Shown here: positions 1 through 5,924 of the stretch, piece by piece
Layout: every line of letters begins with the position of its first letter
Position numbering within the stretch: position 1 is the stretch's first letter
DNA from: Pirellulaceae bacterium
GTDB taxonomy: Bacteria; Planctomycetota; Planctomycetia; Pirellulales; Pirellulaceae
Assembly: GCA_020846515.1 (NCBI GenBank)
Contig: JADLDX010000383.1
Coordinates: 1-7,836 of the forward strand
Direction: 5' to 3'
DNA length: 7,836 nucleotides
Notes under the pieces: model-generated
Seen by the model: the letters and a program-made list of their open reading frames with translations, nothing else
What the model was told of the DNA's origin: nothing
Database searches by the model: none
Made by a program: the position numbers and the translations under genes

Positions 1-2
1 CG

Positions 3-935
3 CAGTTCGAGAATGTGAATAAAAAGTATCCCGGCTATGTGCAAGCCTACGGCGAGAATGAAGCCCAAATGATCAAAGTTGGGTCATGGGCCGTCAGCCT
101 GTTGCCGTTCCTTGATAAGCACGAACTGTTTGAAATGTGGATGGACAAAGCCAACACGGAGGCTTGGAATCGCGGCGGCGGTGGCCACAGTCGTCTGAAC
201 GTGCCGTTTTATCCTAAGCTGTCAGTGTTCACTTGCGCCAGCGATGACAATCCCTCGGAGATGCGTGGGCCGTGTAGTTTTGGATGCAACACTGGTTTCT
301 TTCCTGATGACCAGTGGGCTGTAGCACAATCGCTTAATGCCCATGAACTGTTGCGACGCTGCACCAGTCCGGCCAATGGTGTGTTTTCCAATCAATTGCC
401 CAAGCAGGTGAACTGCGTTTACACAGGTTATGAATGGCGAGAGACTCTGGGCTCGCGCATCGATGCCCCCACGCGATCGGCAGACATCCGTGATGGTCAA
501 ACCAGCACATTAGCATTTGCCGAGAACCAGGCCGCGGACGCCTGGTCGTATGTCGGACGCACATCGGCTTGGCTAACCACCACCATCGATGGCCGGACTT
601 ATGGTGGCGACTGCTTGGATCCAGTCCAATCACCGCGCGTGCACATAGGCCTGGTGTGGCTCAATCGGGCCGATCCGCCCGTGGCCAATGTCATGGATTA
701 CCAGCCCGTCAAACTCAGTCGCTACCAAGGCCGGTATAAAATCAGCGCCGAAACAGCCCGCCCCCAATCGGCCCATAGTGGCCTGTTCTACGCTGTGATG
801 CTGGGCGGCAACGCCCAAGGCATCAGCGAAGAGATTGACTATCGAGTCTACCAATCGCTAATGGCCCCCGATGACACGTCCGCCGACATACCGGACAAAG
901 CTTACCGCCTGACAGACGAAGATCTTTATCGCTGA
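3..935 (+). CDS. DUF1559 family protein, C-terminal part (5' end cut by window)
   Basis: The reading frame is open to the left edge, so the GTG at 15 is not a credible start and the N-terminus lies outside the window. About 310 residues are visible. The order of landmarks matches planctomycete DUF1559 proteins: a FENVNKKYPGY stretch, then GSWAVSLLPFLDKHELF, a Cys-Ala-Ser-Asp segment (usually CPSD), GPCSFGCNTG, an NGVFSN block, RDGQTSTLAFAEN (compare the usual DG-S-TL-EN) and a C-terminal block ending EEIDYRVYQSLMAP. The missing part normally carries a type IV pilin-like signal helix; that is family knowledge, not seen here. Function is unknown; members are thought to be surface or secreted pseudopilin-like proteins. 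Odd point: the C-terminal H-x9-DG signature reads H-x9-GG, with the His about 258 residues from the first visible codon. It converges with deoC across a repeat-filled gap. Family call is firm, function is not. Confidence 0.85.
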   Translation, partial: QFENVNKKYPGYVQAYGENEAQMIKVGSWAVSLLPFLDKHELFEMWMDKANTEAWNRGGGGHSRLNVPFYPKLSVFTCASDDNPSEMRGPCSFGCNTGFFPDDQWAVAQSLNAHELLRRCTSPANGVFSNQLPKQVNCVYTGYEWRETLGSRIDAPTRSADIRDGQTSTLAFAENQAADAWSYVGRTSAWLTTTIDGRTYGGDCLDPVQSPRVHIGLVWLNRADPPVANVMDYQPVKLSRYQGRYKISAETARPQSAHSGLFYAVMLGGNAQGISEEIDYRVYQSLMAPDDTSADIPDKAYRLTDEDLYR

Positions 936-943
936 ATTAGGAT

Positions 944-1095
944 GTAGCCACTGCTGCCAAGCGGTGGATTTTGTATCCAGACGAGTCCACCGTCTGGCGA
1001 CAGTGGCTACCAGTCCACCGTCTGGCGACAGTGGCTACCGGTCCACCGTCTGGCGACGGTGGCTACGCAATCCACCGTCTGGCGACGGTGGCTAC
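944..1095. repeat. REP-like palindromic repeat array, family 1 (5 copies)
   Basis: Five 25-bp units lie in the gap between the convergent DUF1559 and deoC genes. One is plus-oriented (944-968). Four are minus-oriented and head-to-tail (986-1010, 1014-1038, 1042-1066, 1071-1095), with spacers of 3, 3 and 4 bp. Read in its own orientation each unit has head GTAG, arm CCACCGTC, loop GCCA, arm GACGGTGG and a final A. The loop is the same in all five. Units 1042 and 1071 have perfect 8-bp stems. Units 986 and 1014 have one T-G wobble. The inverted unit has arms CCACTGCT and AGCGGTGG, where two stem positions changed together and stayed paired. A 7-bp fragment CCAGACG at 977-983 may be a truncated unit. 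The head of the last unit touches the deoC stop codon. The array could act as a bidirectional terminator or mRNA 3' end stabiliser (inference). Confidence 0.88.
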
Positions 1096-1821
1096 TTAGT
1101 AGCCGCCGCTACTGTTGACGGCGTCGAAAGCAATCGCCGGCAGGCCAAGATGCAATCGAGCCGCGTCCAGCATCTCTCGAGTGCGACTGGCGCCGCAGCG
1201 CGAGACGCCTAACTGACGCACTTGCTCAAGCGTTTCAAAATCGCGAACACCACCGGCCGCTTTGACCAGCACGCCTGGGCCTACGCTGGCCAACATCAAC
1301 TGCAAGTCCGGTATGGTTGCTCCGCCGGTGCCATAACCGGTGCTAGTCTTGACCCAATCGGCTTTTAAGTCAGTACAGATCTGACACAGCCGAACTTTGT
1401 GCGCGTCTTTCAAGTAACAATTCTCGAAGATCACTTTTACCTTTCGCCCCGCCGCATGGGCTGCATCCACGACAACTCGAATATCTTCGGTTACGTAATG
1501 CCAGTCTTCGCTCAGCACCTGACTGATGTTGACCACCATATCCAATTCCTGGCAACCATCTTCAATGGCTCGCTCGGCCTCTAAACGTTTAATGTAGGTC
1601 GTATGCCCGCCGTGCGGAAAGCCAATCGTCGTACTGGGTTGCACGGTCGAGCCAGCCAGGATTTCGCAGCACTGCTTTAAGTAATAGGGCAGGATACATA
1701 CACTGGCTACGTCATACGCCAGCGCCAGGGCACAGCCTTGCTCCAGTTGCTGCGTGCTCATGGTAGGCATCAACAACGAATGATCAATCATCTTGGCATA
1801 CTGCAAATATTCGGCGGACAT
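1096..1821 (-). CDS. deoC: Deoxyribose-phosphate aldolase DeoC
   Basis: Cytosolic class I aldolase that cleaves 2-deoxyribose 5-phosphate to acetaldehyde and glyceraldehyde 3-phosphate, in deoxynucleoside catabolism. The 241-residue length is close to typical bacterial DeoC. Visible landmarks are MIDHSLLMP (11-19), TTIGFPHGGH (64-73), ELDMVVNI (92-99, with D94 the expected catalytic Asp), WVKTSTGYGTGGAT (156-169, with K158 the expected Schiff-base Lys) and VKAAGGVR (186-193, with K187 the second active-site Lys). The protein ends SSGGY; a C-terminal Tyr is reported to help catalysis in E. coli DERA, so the tail looks intact. ATG is at 1821, with GAGG 7 nt upstream. It lies 57 bp downstream of the isomerase-like gene on the same strand, so co-transcription is likely. 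The TAA stop (1098-1096) is directly followed by a REP head. No key residue is missing. Confidence 0.95.
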   Translation of the reverse strand: MSAEYLQYAKMIDHSLLMPTMSTQQLEQGCALALAYDVASVCILPYYLKQCCEILAGSTVQPSTTIGFPHGGHTTYIKRLEAERAIEDGCQELDMVVNISQVLSEDWHYVTEDIRVVVDAAHAAGRKVKVIFENCYLKDAHKVRLCQICTDLKADWVKTSTGYGTGGATIPDLQLMLASVGPGVLVKAAGGVRDFETLEQVRQLGVSRCGASRTREMLDAARLHLGLPAIAFDAVNSSGGY

Positions 1822-1878
1822 AGAGGGGCCTCAAGAAAAGGTGCTTGATGAGCAGCAGGGCAAAGTGCAAACACTCGT

Positions 1879-2796
1879 TTAAGGAATGAAACTTTTCAAA
1901 TAACGATAACTCTGGCGCAGAGAATCCTTTCGAGTATCGATGGATTTCTCGTATGCTCGATCTTCGACTTCCACGCAAGCCGGTCCGCGATAACCGACAT
2001 CCAACAAGATCGAAAAGAACTTACCCCAGTTGATGTCGCCCAATCCGGGCAGTTTGGGTGTGTGGTACTGGGCCGGATGGGCCAAGATGCCCACTTGATT
2101 GAGCTTTTCAGTGTCGATTCGGACATCTTTTAAGTGAATGTGGAACAGGCGATCCGCAAAATCCCGCAGCGGAGCCAGGTAGTCCATATGTTGCCAAACC
2201 ATATGCGATGGATCGTAATTCAAACCGAGATGGTCGCTGGCTAAATCATCAAACAAACGCCGCCAAATCGCCGGCGAGATAGCGATGTTCTTGCCTCCAG
2301 GCCATTCATCTTTAGAGAACAGCATCGGACAGTTTTCGATACCAATCTGAACGCCGACTTGCTGCGCTTGAGCCACTATCGGTCGCCAGGTCTCGAGCAA
2401 CCGAGGCCAATTGTCATCGACGCTGCGTGTGTAATCGCGACCGATAAATGTGTTGACCTTCTTCAGTCCCAAGTGTGGCGCGGCCGCAATCACACGTTGC
2501 AAATGCGCAACCGACGCCGCAGCTTCATCGGGATTGGGCGATAGACAATTTGGGTAATAGCCCAGGGCACTTATGGAGACCCCAGTGCGTTGGACCAGGC
2601 TACCAATGCGTTCGATTTCGGCTGCGTCGAGTTTCGTAACGTCAATATGCGTGACGCCAGCGTATCGACGTTCCGCTTGACTGACCGGCCAGCACATGAC
2701 TTCGATGCATTGATAGCCGGTCTCACCTGCAAACTCCATCACTTCCGTCAGTGACAGTTCTGGCAGAATGGCTGTGGCGAATCCAAGTTGAATCAT
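1879..2796 (-). CDS. Sugar phosphate isomerase/epimerase-like TIM-barrel protein
   Basis: A 305-residue protein of the xylose isomerase-like / AP endonuclease 2 TIM-barrel superfamily, probably cytosolic. Candidate divalent-metal ligands fall in the expected order at the ends of barrel strands: E154 (GIENCPM), D195 and H198 (NYDPSHMVW), H221 (FHIHLKD) and E276 or E278 (CVEVED). Other family-like segments are [11 protein letters not shown] near the start (27-37) and [12 protein letters not shown] (108-119). The ATG at 2796 is supported by GGAGAG 7 nt upstream. No signal peptide or membrane segment is seen. Members isomerise or epimerise various sugars, keto-acids or inositol derivatives, and the substrate cannot be read from sequence. 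Lying 57 bp upstream of deoC, it may act in the same carbohydrate pathway (inference). It is separated from asnS by 126 bp holding a REP-like pair. An endonuclease IV role is unlikely because it lacks recognisable Nfo motifs. Confidence 0.85.
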   Translation of the reverse strand: MIQLGFATAILPELSLTEVMEFAGETGYQCIEVMCWPVSQAERRYAGVTHIDVTKLDAAEIERIGSLVQRTGVSISALGYYPNCLSPNPDEAAASVAHLQRVIAAAPHLGLKKVNTFIGRDYTRSVDDNWPRLLETWRPIVAQAQQVGVQIGIENCPMLFSKDEWPGGKNIAISPAIWRRLFDDLASDHLGLNYDPSHMVWQHMDYLAPLRDFADRLFHIHLKDVRIDTEKLNQVGILAHPAQYHTPKLPGLGDINWGKFFSILLDVGYRGPACVEVEDRAYEKSIDTRKDSLRQSYRYLKSFIP

Positions 2797-2833
2797 CGAT
2801 GGGCTCTCCAGCTAACTGAAAACTGAACCGGCA

Positions 2834-2902
2834 GGAGCGGTACGGCGCGAGCCGTCCGGTTCTTCAACGGAATTTACCGTACGGCTCGCGCCGTTACGCT
2901 AC
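2834..2902. repeat. REP-like inverted pair, family 2
   Basis: Two 28-nt units face each other between asnS and the isomerase-like gene: plus-oriented at 2834-2861 and minus-oriented at 2875-2902, 13 nt apart. Each has a tetranucleotide head (GGAG left, GTAG right), a 3-nt arm, one bulged base, arm ACGGC, loop GCGA, arm GCCGT and a 3-nt arm. The outer 3-bp arms are CGG/CCG on the left and CGT/ACG on the right, so one base pair changed from G-C to T-A with pairing kept. Because the units are inverted, the whole pair can also fold as one long stem. The left unit has a further option, with GAACCGG (2825-2831) pairing to CCGGTTC (2856-2862). The block starts 20 bp after the asnS stop and may attenuate or end the transcript before the isomerase-deoC genes (inference). 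Confidence 0.82.
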
Positions 2903-2922
2903 AAAGTAAGGGCCATATTTCA

Positions 2923-4332
2923 CTAGAACTCGGCCGAACCGGGTGTGCGTGGAAACGGAATACAATCGCGGATGTTGGTCATACCAGTCACCCACTGCAC
3001 GACGCGCTCCAGGCCAAGTCCGAAACCGCTGTGCGGCACGGTACCAAAGCGACGCAGGTCGATGTACCACCAATAGTCCTGTTCGTGCAGACCCGTTTCG
3101 GCCATCCGAGCCAACAACACATCCAAACGTTCTTCGCGTTGACTACCTCCGATAATCTCACCGACACCGGGCACCAACACGTCCATCGCTCGAACCGTCC
3201 GGCCATCTTCGTTGCAGCGCATGTAGAACGGTTTGATGGAGCGCGGATAGTTGTAAAGAATCAATGGTCCTTTTACGTGCTGCTCAGTCAGATAGCGTTC
3301 ATGCTCCGCTTGCAAGTCGCTGCCCCAGGAGCATGGGTACTCAAACTTTTGGCCTGACTTTTCCAGGATTTCAACCGCTTCGGTATAGGTCAGATGCTCG
3401 AAGGGCTTGGTGAGCACTGCCGCCAAGGCATCGCGCAGACCGGGCTGCACGCGTTCGTCAAAAAAGGCCATGTCTTCTTGGCATTTGGACAATACGTCGC
3501 TCAGCAAACGCTGAATAAAACGTTCGGCCAGGGCCATATTATCGGCCAGTTCAAAAAATGCGGCTTCAGGCTCGATCATCCAGAATTCAGCCAGGTGGCG
3601 ACTGGTGTTGCTATTCTCGGCTCTGAATGTGGGCCCAAACGTATACACCTTGCCCAACGCGGTGGCGTAGATCTCGCCCTCCAACTGCCCTGACACGGTC
3701 AAGTAGGCCGACTTGCCAAAAAAGTCTTGACTGAAGTCGACCTTACCATCCTTAAGTGGCAACTTGTCCAAGGGCAGAGTGGTGACGCGAAACATTTGGC
3801 CCGCGCCTTCGCAGTCGCTCGCGGTAATGATCGGCGTGTTCAAGTAGTAGAAACCCTCGTCTTGAAAAAACTGATGCGTGCTCATGCTCAGTTGATTGCG
3901 GACTCGAGTCAATGCGCCAAAGGAATTCGTTCGCGGTCGCAAGTGCGCCCATTCCCGCAGCTTTTCATAGCTATGGCGTTTCTTTTGAAGTGGATAGGTC
4001 GCCGGATCCGCCACGCCGATCACGCGCACCGAATGGGCCACTAGTTCTGTGGCCTGGCCCGCACCTTGGCTGGCTTTCAGCTCGCCACTGGCCACAATCG
4101 ACGAACCTACCGACAGGTTGGCGATGTCACTGTCATAGTTTGGCAGCGACGCCTCAGCGATAATTTGCAGATTGGCCAGGGCACTGCCATCGTTGACTTC
4201 GATAAAACTAAAGCCACCCTTGCTGTCGCGACGCGTCCGCACCCAACCGCGTATCTCGACGTGAGCGCCGACCTGCGCGGCGTCTCTAGCCGCCGCGACG
4301 CTGATCCATTTTGCTCCATCAGCCTGGCTCAT
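2923..4332 (-). CDS. asnS: Asparagine--tRNA ligase
   Basis: Cytosolic class IIb aminoacyl-tRNA synthetase that charges tRNA-Asn with asparagine using ATP. At 469 residues it has normal length. The N-terminal OB-fold anticodon-binding domain (about 20-110) carries [19 protein letters not shown]. The catalytic domain shows [16 protein letters not shown] (166-181), class II motif 2 [20 protein letters not shown] (236-255), [16 protein letters not shown] (387-402) and motif 3 [20 protein letters not shown] (436-455), then [12 protein letters not shown] at the C-terminus. The SDCEGAG and C-terminal PFPR-PG features favour AsnRS over AspRS. The start at 4332 was chosen because AGGGA lies 5 nt upstream and the ATG overlaps the trxB stop as ATGA. 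An in-frame upstream start at 4383 would put 17 non-homologous residues (MYGRFRF...) inside trxB. It is probably translated by coupling to trxB. Confidence 0.95.
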   Translation of the reverse strand: MSQADGAKWISVAAARDAAQVGAHVEIRGWVRTRRDSKGGFSFIEVNDGSALANLQIIAEASLPNYDSDIANLSVGSSIVASGELKASQGAGQATELVAHSVRVIGVADPATYPLQKKRHSYEKLREWAHLRPRTNSFGALTRVRNQLSMSTHQFFQDEGFYYLNTPIITASDCEGAGQMFRVTTLPLDKLPLKDGKVDFSQDFFGKSAYLTVSGQLEGEIYATALGKVYTFGPTFRAENSNTSRHLAEFWMIEPEAAFFELADNMALAERFIQRLLSDVLSKCQEDMAFFDERVQPGLRDALAAVLTKPFEHLTYTEAVEILEKSGQKFEYPCSWGSDLQAEHERYLTEQHVKGPLILYNYPRSIKPFYMRCNEDGRTVRAMDVLVPGVGEIIGGSQREERLDVLLARMAETGLHEQDYWWYIDLRRFGTVPHSGFGLGLERVVQWVTGMTNIRDCIPFPRTPGSAEF

Positions 4333-5399
4333 GAATGTCCCTTTTCGGCCAAATAGCGTTCGGAATCTAAAGCGGCCATACATCCCGTTCCTGCCGAGGT
4401 GATCGCCTGTCGGTAGTAATCATCGGCCACATCACCGGCTGCAAACACGCCTTCGACACTAGTGATGGTTCGGAAGGGTTGCGTCCATTCGATGTAGCCG
4501 TTGGGCTTCATCTTCAATTGGCCTTTGAGGAAGTCGGTATTGGGCGTGTGTCCGATGGCGACGAACATCCCGCGAACCGCCAGTTCACTCAGGGATTTAT
4601 CGACTGTATTGCGCAGTTTCAAACCGGTTACCTGTTTGCCGTCACCCATGACTTCTTCGACGGCACTGTTCCAGACCAGTTTGATCTTTGGATGATTCAG
4701 GGCGCGCTCTTGCATGATCTGTGACGCGCGCAGTTGATCGCGGCGATGGATCAAGTAGATCGTCTCTGCACCTTGCAAGTTGGCCAGATAAGTCGCTTCT
4801 TCGACGGCTGAATCACCGCCACCGATCACCGCCAAAGGCTTGCTGCGATAAATGGGCAGTGCTCCGTCGCAAACGGCACAGGCGCTGACGCCTTTGTTTT
4901 TGTACATATGTTCCGATTCCAAGCCCAAATAATTGGCTCGCGCACCGGTGGCCACGATGACCGTGTGGGCCTGGACCGCCGGTCCGCTCGCGGGCTTGAC
5001 GACCAAAGGCCGTTGGCTGAAATCCACTTCGACGATATCATCCCCTACAACGCGAGTTCCGAAATTGAGTGCTTGCTGCTTCATCAACTCCATTAACTCG
5101 ACACCTTGCACAGCGTAATGCGGCTGGCCATCTCGCTCATGACCTTTGGGGGCTGGCGGCAAGTTCCAGTGTCGTTCTTTGTCGACAGCGCTTTCGACAA
5201 AAGCTCGGATATTACCAGCCGGAAAGCCCGCGTAGTTTTCCACTTCTGTGGTAAATGCCAATTGACCTAAGGGAATCATCTCTGGCTTTGTCGTGCCTTC
5301 GAACAGCAGCGGATGCAGACTGGCCCGCGCCGCATAAATGGCTGCTGACCAACCAGCCGGTCCGCTTCCAATAATCACCGTCCGCTCAACTTCGCTCAT
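4329..5399 (-). CDS. trxB: Thioredoxin-disulfide reductase with internal insertion
   Basis: Cytosolic FAD/NADPH flavoenzyme that reduces thioredoxin. FAD-binding [16 protein letters not shown] starts at residue 11. The redox pair is C174 and C177 in [10 protein letters not shown]. The NADPH-binding motif is [10 protein letters not shown] (193-202), followed by HRRDQLRAS (218-226) and the C-terminal FAD motif [19 protein letters not shown] (322-340). At 356 residues it is longer than the usual 310-320. The excess is about 35 residues (64-98) between [11 protein letters not shown] and [12 protein letters not shown], where E. coli-type enzymes run straight through; no function is apparent. The ATG at 5399 gives [11 protein letters not shown], a normal length before the GxGxxG motif. 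The alternative TTG at 5432 adds 11 unlikely residues. AGGAA lies 11 nt upstream of the ATG. It is the first gene of the minus-strand cluster and overlaps asnS by 4 bases. Confidence 0.95.
   Translation of the reverse strand: MSEVERTVIIGSGPAGWSAAIYAARASLHPLLFEGTTKPEMIPLGQLAFTTEVENYAGFPAGNIRAFVESAVDKERHWNLPPAPKGHERDGQPHYAVQGVELMELMKQQALNFGTRVVGDDIVEVDFSQRPLVVKPASGPAVQAHTVIVATGARANYLGLESEHMYKNKGVSACAVCDGALPIYRSKPLAVIGGGDSAVEEATYLANLQGAETIYLIHRRDQLRASQIMQERALNHPKIKLVWNSAVEEVMGDGKQVTGLKLRNTVDKSLSELAVRGMFVAIGHTPNTDFLKGQLKMKPNGYIEWTQPFRTITSVEGVFAAGDVADDYYRQAITSAGTGCMAALDSERYLAEKGHS
4338..4342 (-). promoter_or_regulatory. Ribosome binding site deciding the asnS start
   Basis: AGGGA on the minus strand lies 5 nt before the ATG at 4332, inside the last codons of trxB. 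It supports the short asnS N-terminus (MSQADGAKW). Together with the 4-base ATGA overlap it suggests reinitiation by ribosomes finishing trxB. Confidence 0.6.
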
Positions 5400-5450
5400 C
5401 ACCCACCAACTTCCTACCGTAATGAGATGCAATCTGAAACCGTCAGCAGA

Positions 5451-5479
5451 ATTATAGGGAGGCGGGCTAGTGTCCTCCA
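5451..5479 (-). promoter_or_regulatory. Candidate sigma-70 promoter of trxB-asnS
   Basis: The minus strand carries a perfect TATAAT (-10) at 5456-5451. Seventeen bases upstream, TGGAGG at 5479-5474 is a weak -35 matching TTGACA at 3 of 6 bases. Transcription would start near 5444 and give a leader of about 45 nt before the trxB ATG at 5399. The -10 box is persuasive. The -35 is poor, as is common in planctomycetes, and no start-site data exist here. Confidence 0.5.
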
Positions 5480-5489
5480 GGTGGGCTAG

Positions 5490-5508
5490 GGGTTAGTTGA
5501 ACTAACCC
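5490..5508. repeat. 19-bp near-perfect palindrome upstream of trxB promoter
   Basis: GGGTTAGTTGAACTAACCC consists of two 9-bp arms around a single central G. The right arm is the tip of the fold-back element that begins at 5500. The left arm repeats the sequence of that element's other end (GGGTTAGTT at 5635-5643). It could be an operator about 10 bp upstream of the trxB -35, but a junction between two neighbouring repeat elements explains it equally well. Confidence 0.55.
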
Positions 5509-5643
5509 TGCCGAGCGCAGCAGCTTAGGGAGGGTCGAAAAACATGTTCGCAGAAGCATGTTTTAGGGGGAGGCCGGCCGGGCCGGCCCTCCGCGCCCAC
5601 GCTTCACGGGTCGACCCGTAGCTTCGCAGCGGGAGGGTTAGTT
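5500..5643. repeat. 144-bp MITE-like fold-back element
   Basis: The left end (5500-5538) and the reverse complement of the right end (5643-5611) align as imperfect terminal inverted repeats. They share AACTAACCCT, then CCG after one mismatch, then GCG, AGCT and a final GTCGA, with small gaps. Inside are a stem AAAACATG/CATGTTTT (5539-5546 with 5557-5564), a GC-rich stem formed by GGAGGCCGGC-type arms (about 5569-5578 with 5582-5592) and, overlapping the right repeat, the 14-bp palindrome ACGGGTCGACCCGT (5606-5619). The whole element could fold as a branched hairpin. No transposase is encoded, and no clear target-site duplication flanks it. It is unlike both REP families in this window. It may be a planctomycete intergenic repeat, a non-autonomous mobile element or a structured RNA; copy number in the genome would decide. 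Confidence 0.6.
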
Positions 5644-5921
5644 TGCCACGTGCGCCACAGCGATCATTTTCGGGTTGGGATGGGTGTGTAGAGCCTTTTG
5701 TAGCGGCTTTGCACGCGGAAAGGAGGATTCCGAGGCGAGCGTTTGGCCGCGGGGGCGACTTTTCTGCCACAGGTGTGCACTTCATGAACTAGTCTTGGCT
5801 TGGATGTTAGGGATGCGCTGCCACATAGATTGGCCAGGCCTGTGTTGCTGGTTGGCAGGGCAGGTTTCACTTACTGTCGTCCGCGAGTTCTACGGCTATT
5901 TCGAAGATTTCATGAGGCTTC
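5644..5921. other. Non-coding stretch upstream of the HDOD gene
   Basis: I see no supportable gene in this 278-bp stretch. Short open frames on both strands match no family I recognise and lack convincing start sites. Minor features are a CGGAA/TTCCG stem (5716-5720 with 5728-5732) around an AGGAGG, and a CAGGCCTG palindrome (5835-5842). The promoter of the HDOD gene must lie here or further upstream, but I find no clear -35/-10 pair. A repeat remnant or a long regulated leader is possible. Confidence 0.5.
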
Positions 5922-5924
5922 ATG

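Noticed and set aside
334..854. Minus-strand open frames opposite the DUF1559 gene
   Set aside because: They overlap a clear DUF1559 coding region and have no family resemblance; antisense shadows.
986..1095. Possible CRISPR array
   Set aside because: Repeats of 25 bp are separated by only 3-4 bp, so there are no spacers, and no cas gene is present.
1099..1125. Decayed REP unit forming the 3' end of deoC
   Set aside because: GTAGCC at 1099 and a weak CGCCG/CGGCG stem hint at it, but the encoded SSGGY tail fits the normal DeoC C-terminus with its terminal Tyr, so a repeat origin is not needed.
964..1212. Open frame of 82 codons on the plus strand with repeated peptide pattern
   Set aside because: Its repeats are just the REP units read as protein, and the rest lies opposite deoC. 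No ribosome binding site or family match supports it.
1096..2796. Microcompartment-linked sugar catabolism suggested by DeoC in a planctomycete
   Set aside because: No shell protein, aldehyde dehydrogenase or phosphotransacylase gene is visible, and neither enzyme has an obvious encapsulation peptide.
4333..4383. Longer asnS N-terminus starting at 4383
   Set aside because: It would add 17 residues lying fully inside trxB and unlike AsnRS N-termini; the start at 4332 has a ribosome binding site and the ATGA overlap.
5400..5432. Longer TrxB N-terminus from a TTG at 5432
   Set aside because: It adds 11 residues before a start that already gives the normal spacing to the FAD-binding motif; ATG at 5399 is better.
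5721..5726. AGGAGG resembling a strong ribosome binding site
   Set aside because: No ATG, GTG or TTG lies at a workable distance downstream; the motif sits in a small CGGAA/TTCCG hairpin.
5525..5870. Minus-strand open frames of 86 and 68 codons upstream of trxB
   Set aside because: They cover the fold-back element or gap DNA, match no family I know and overlap each other in different frames. Read as shadows of repeat sequence.
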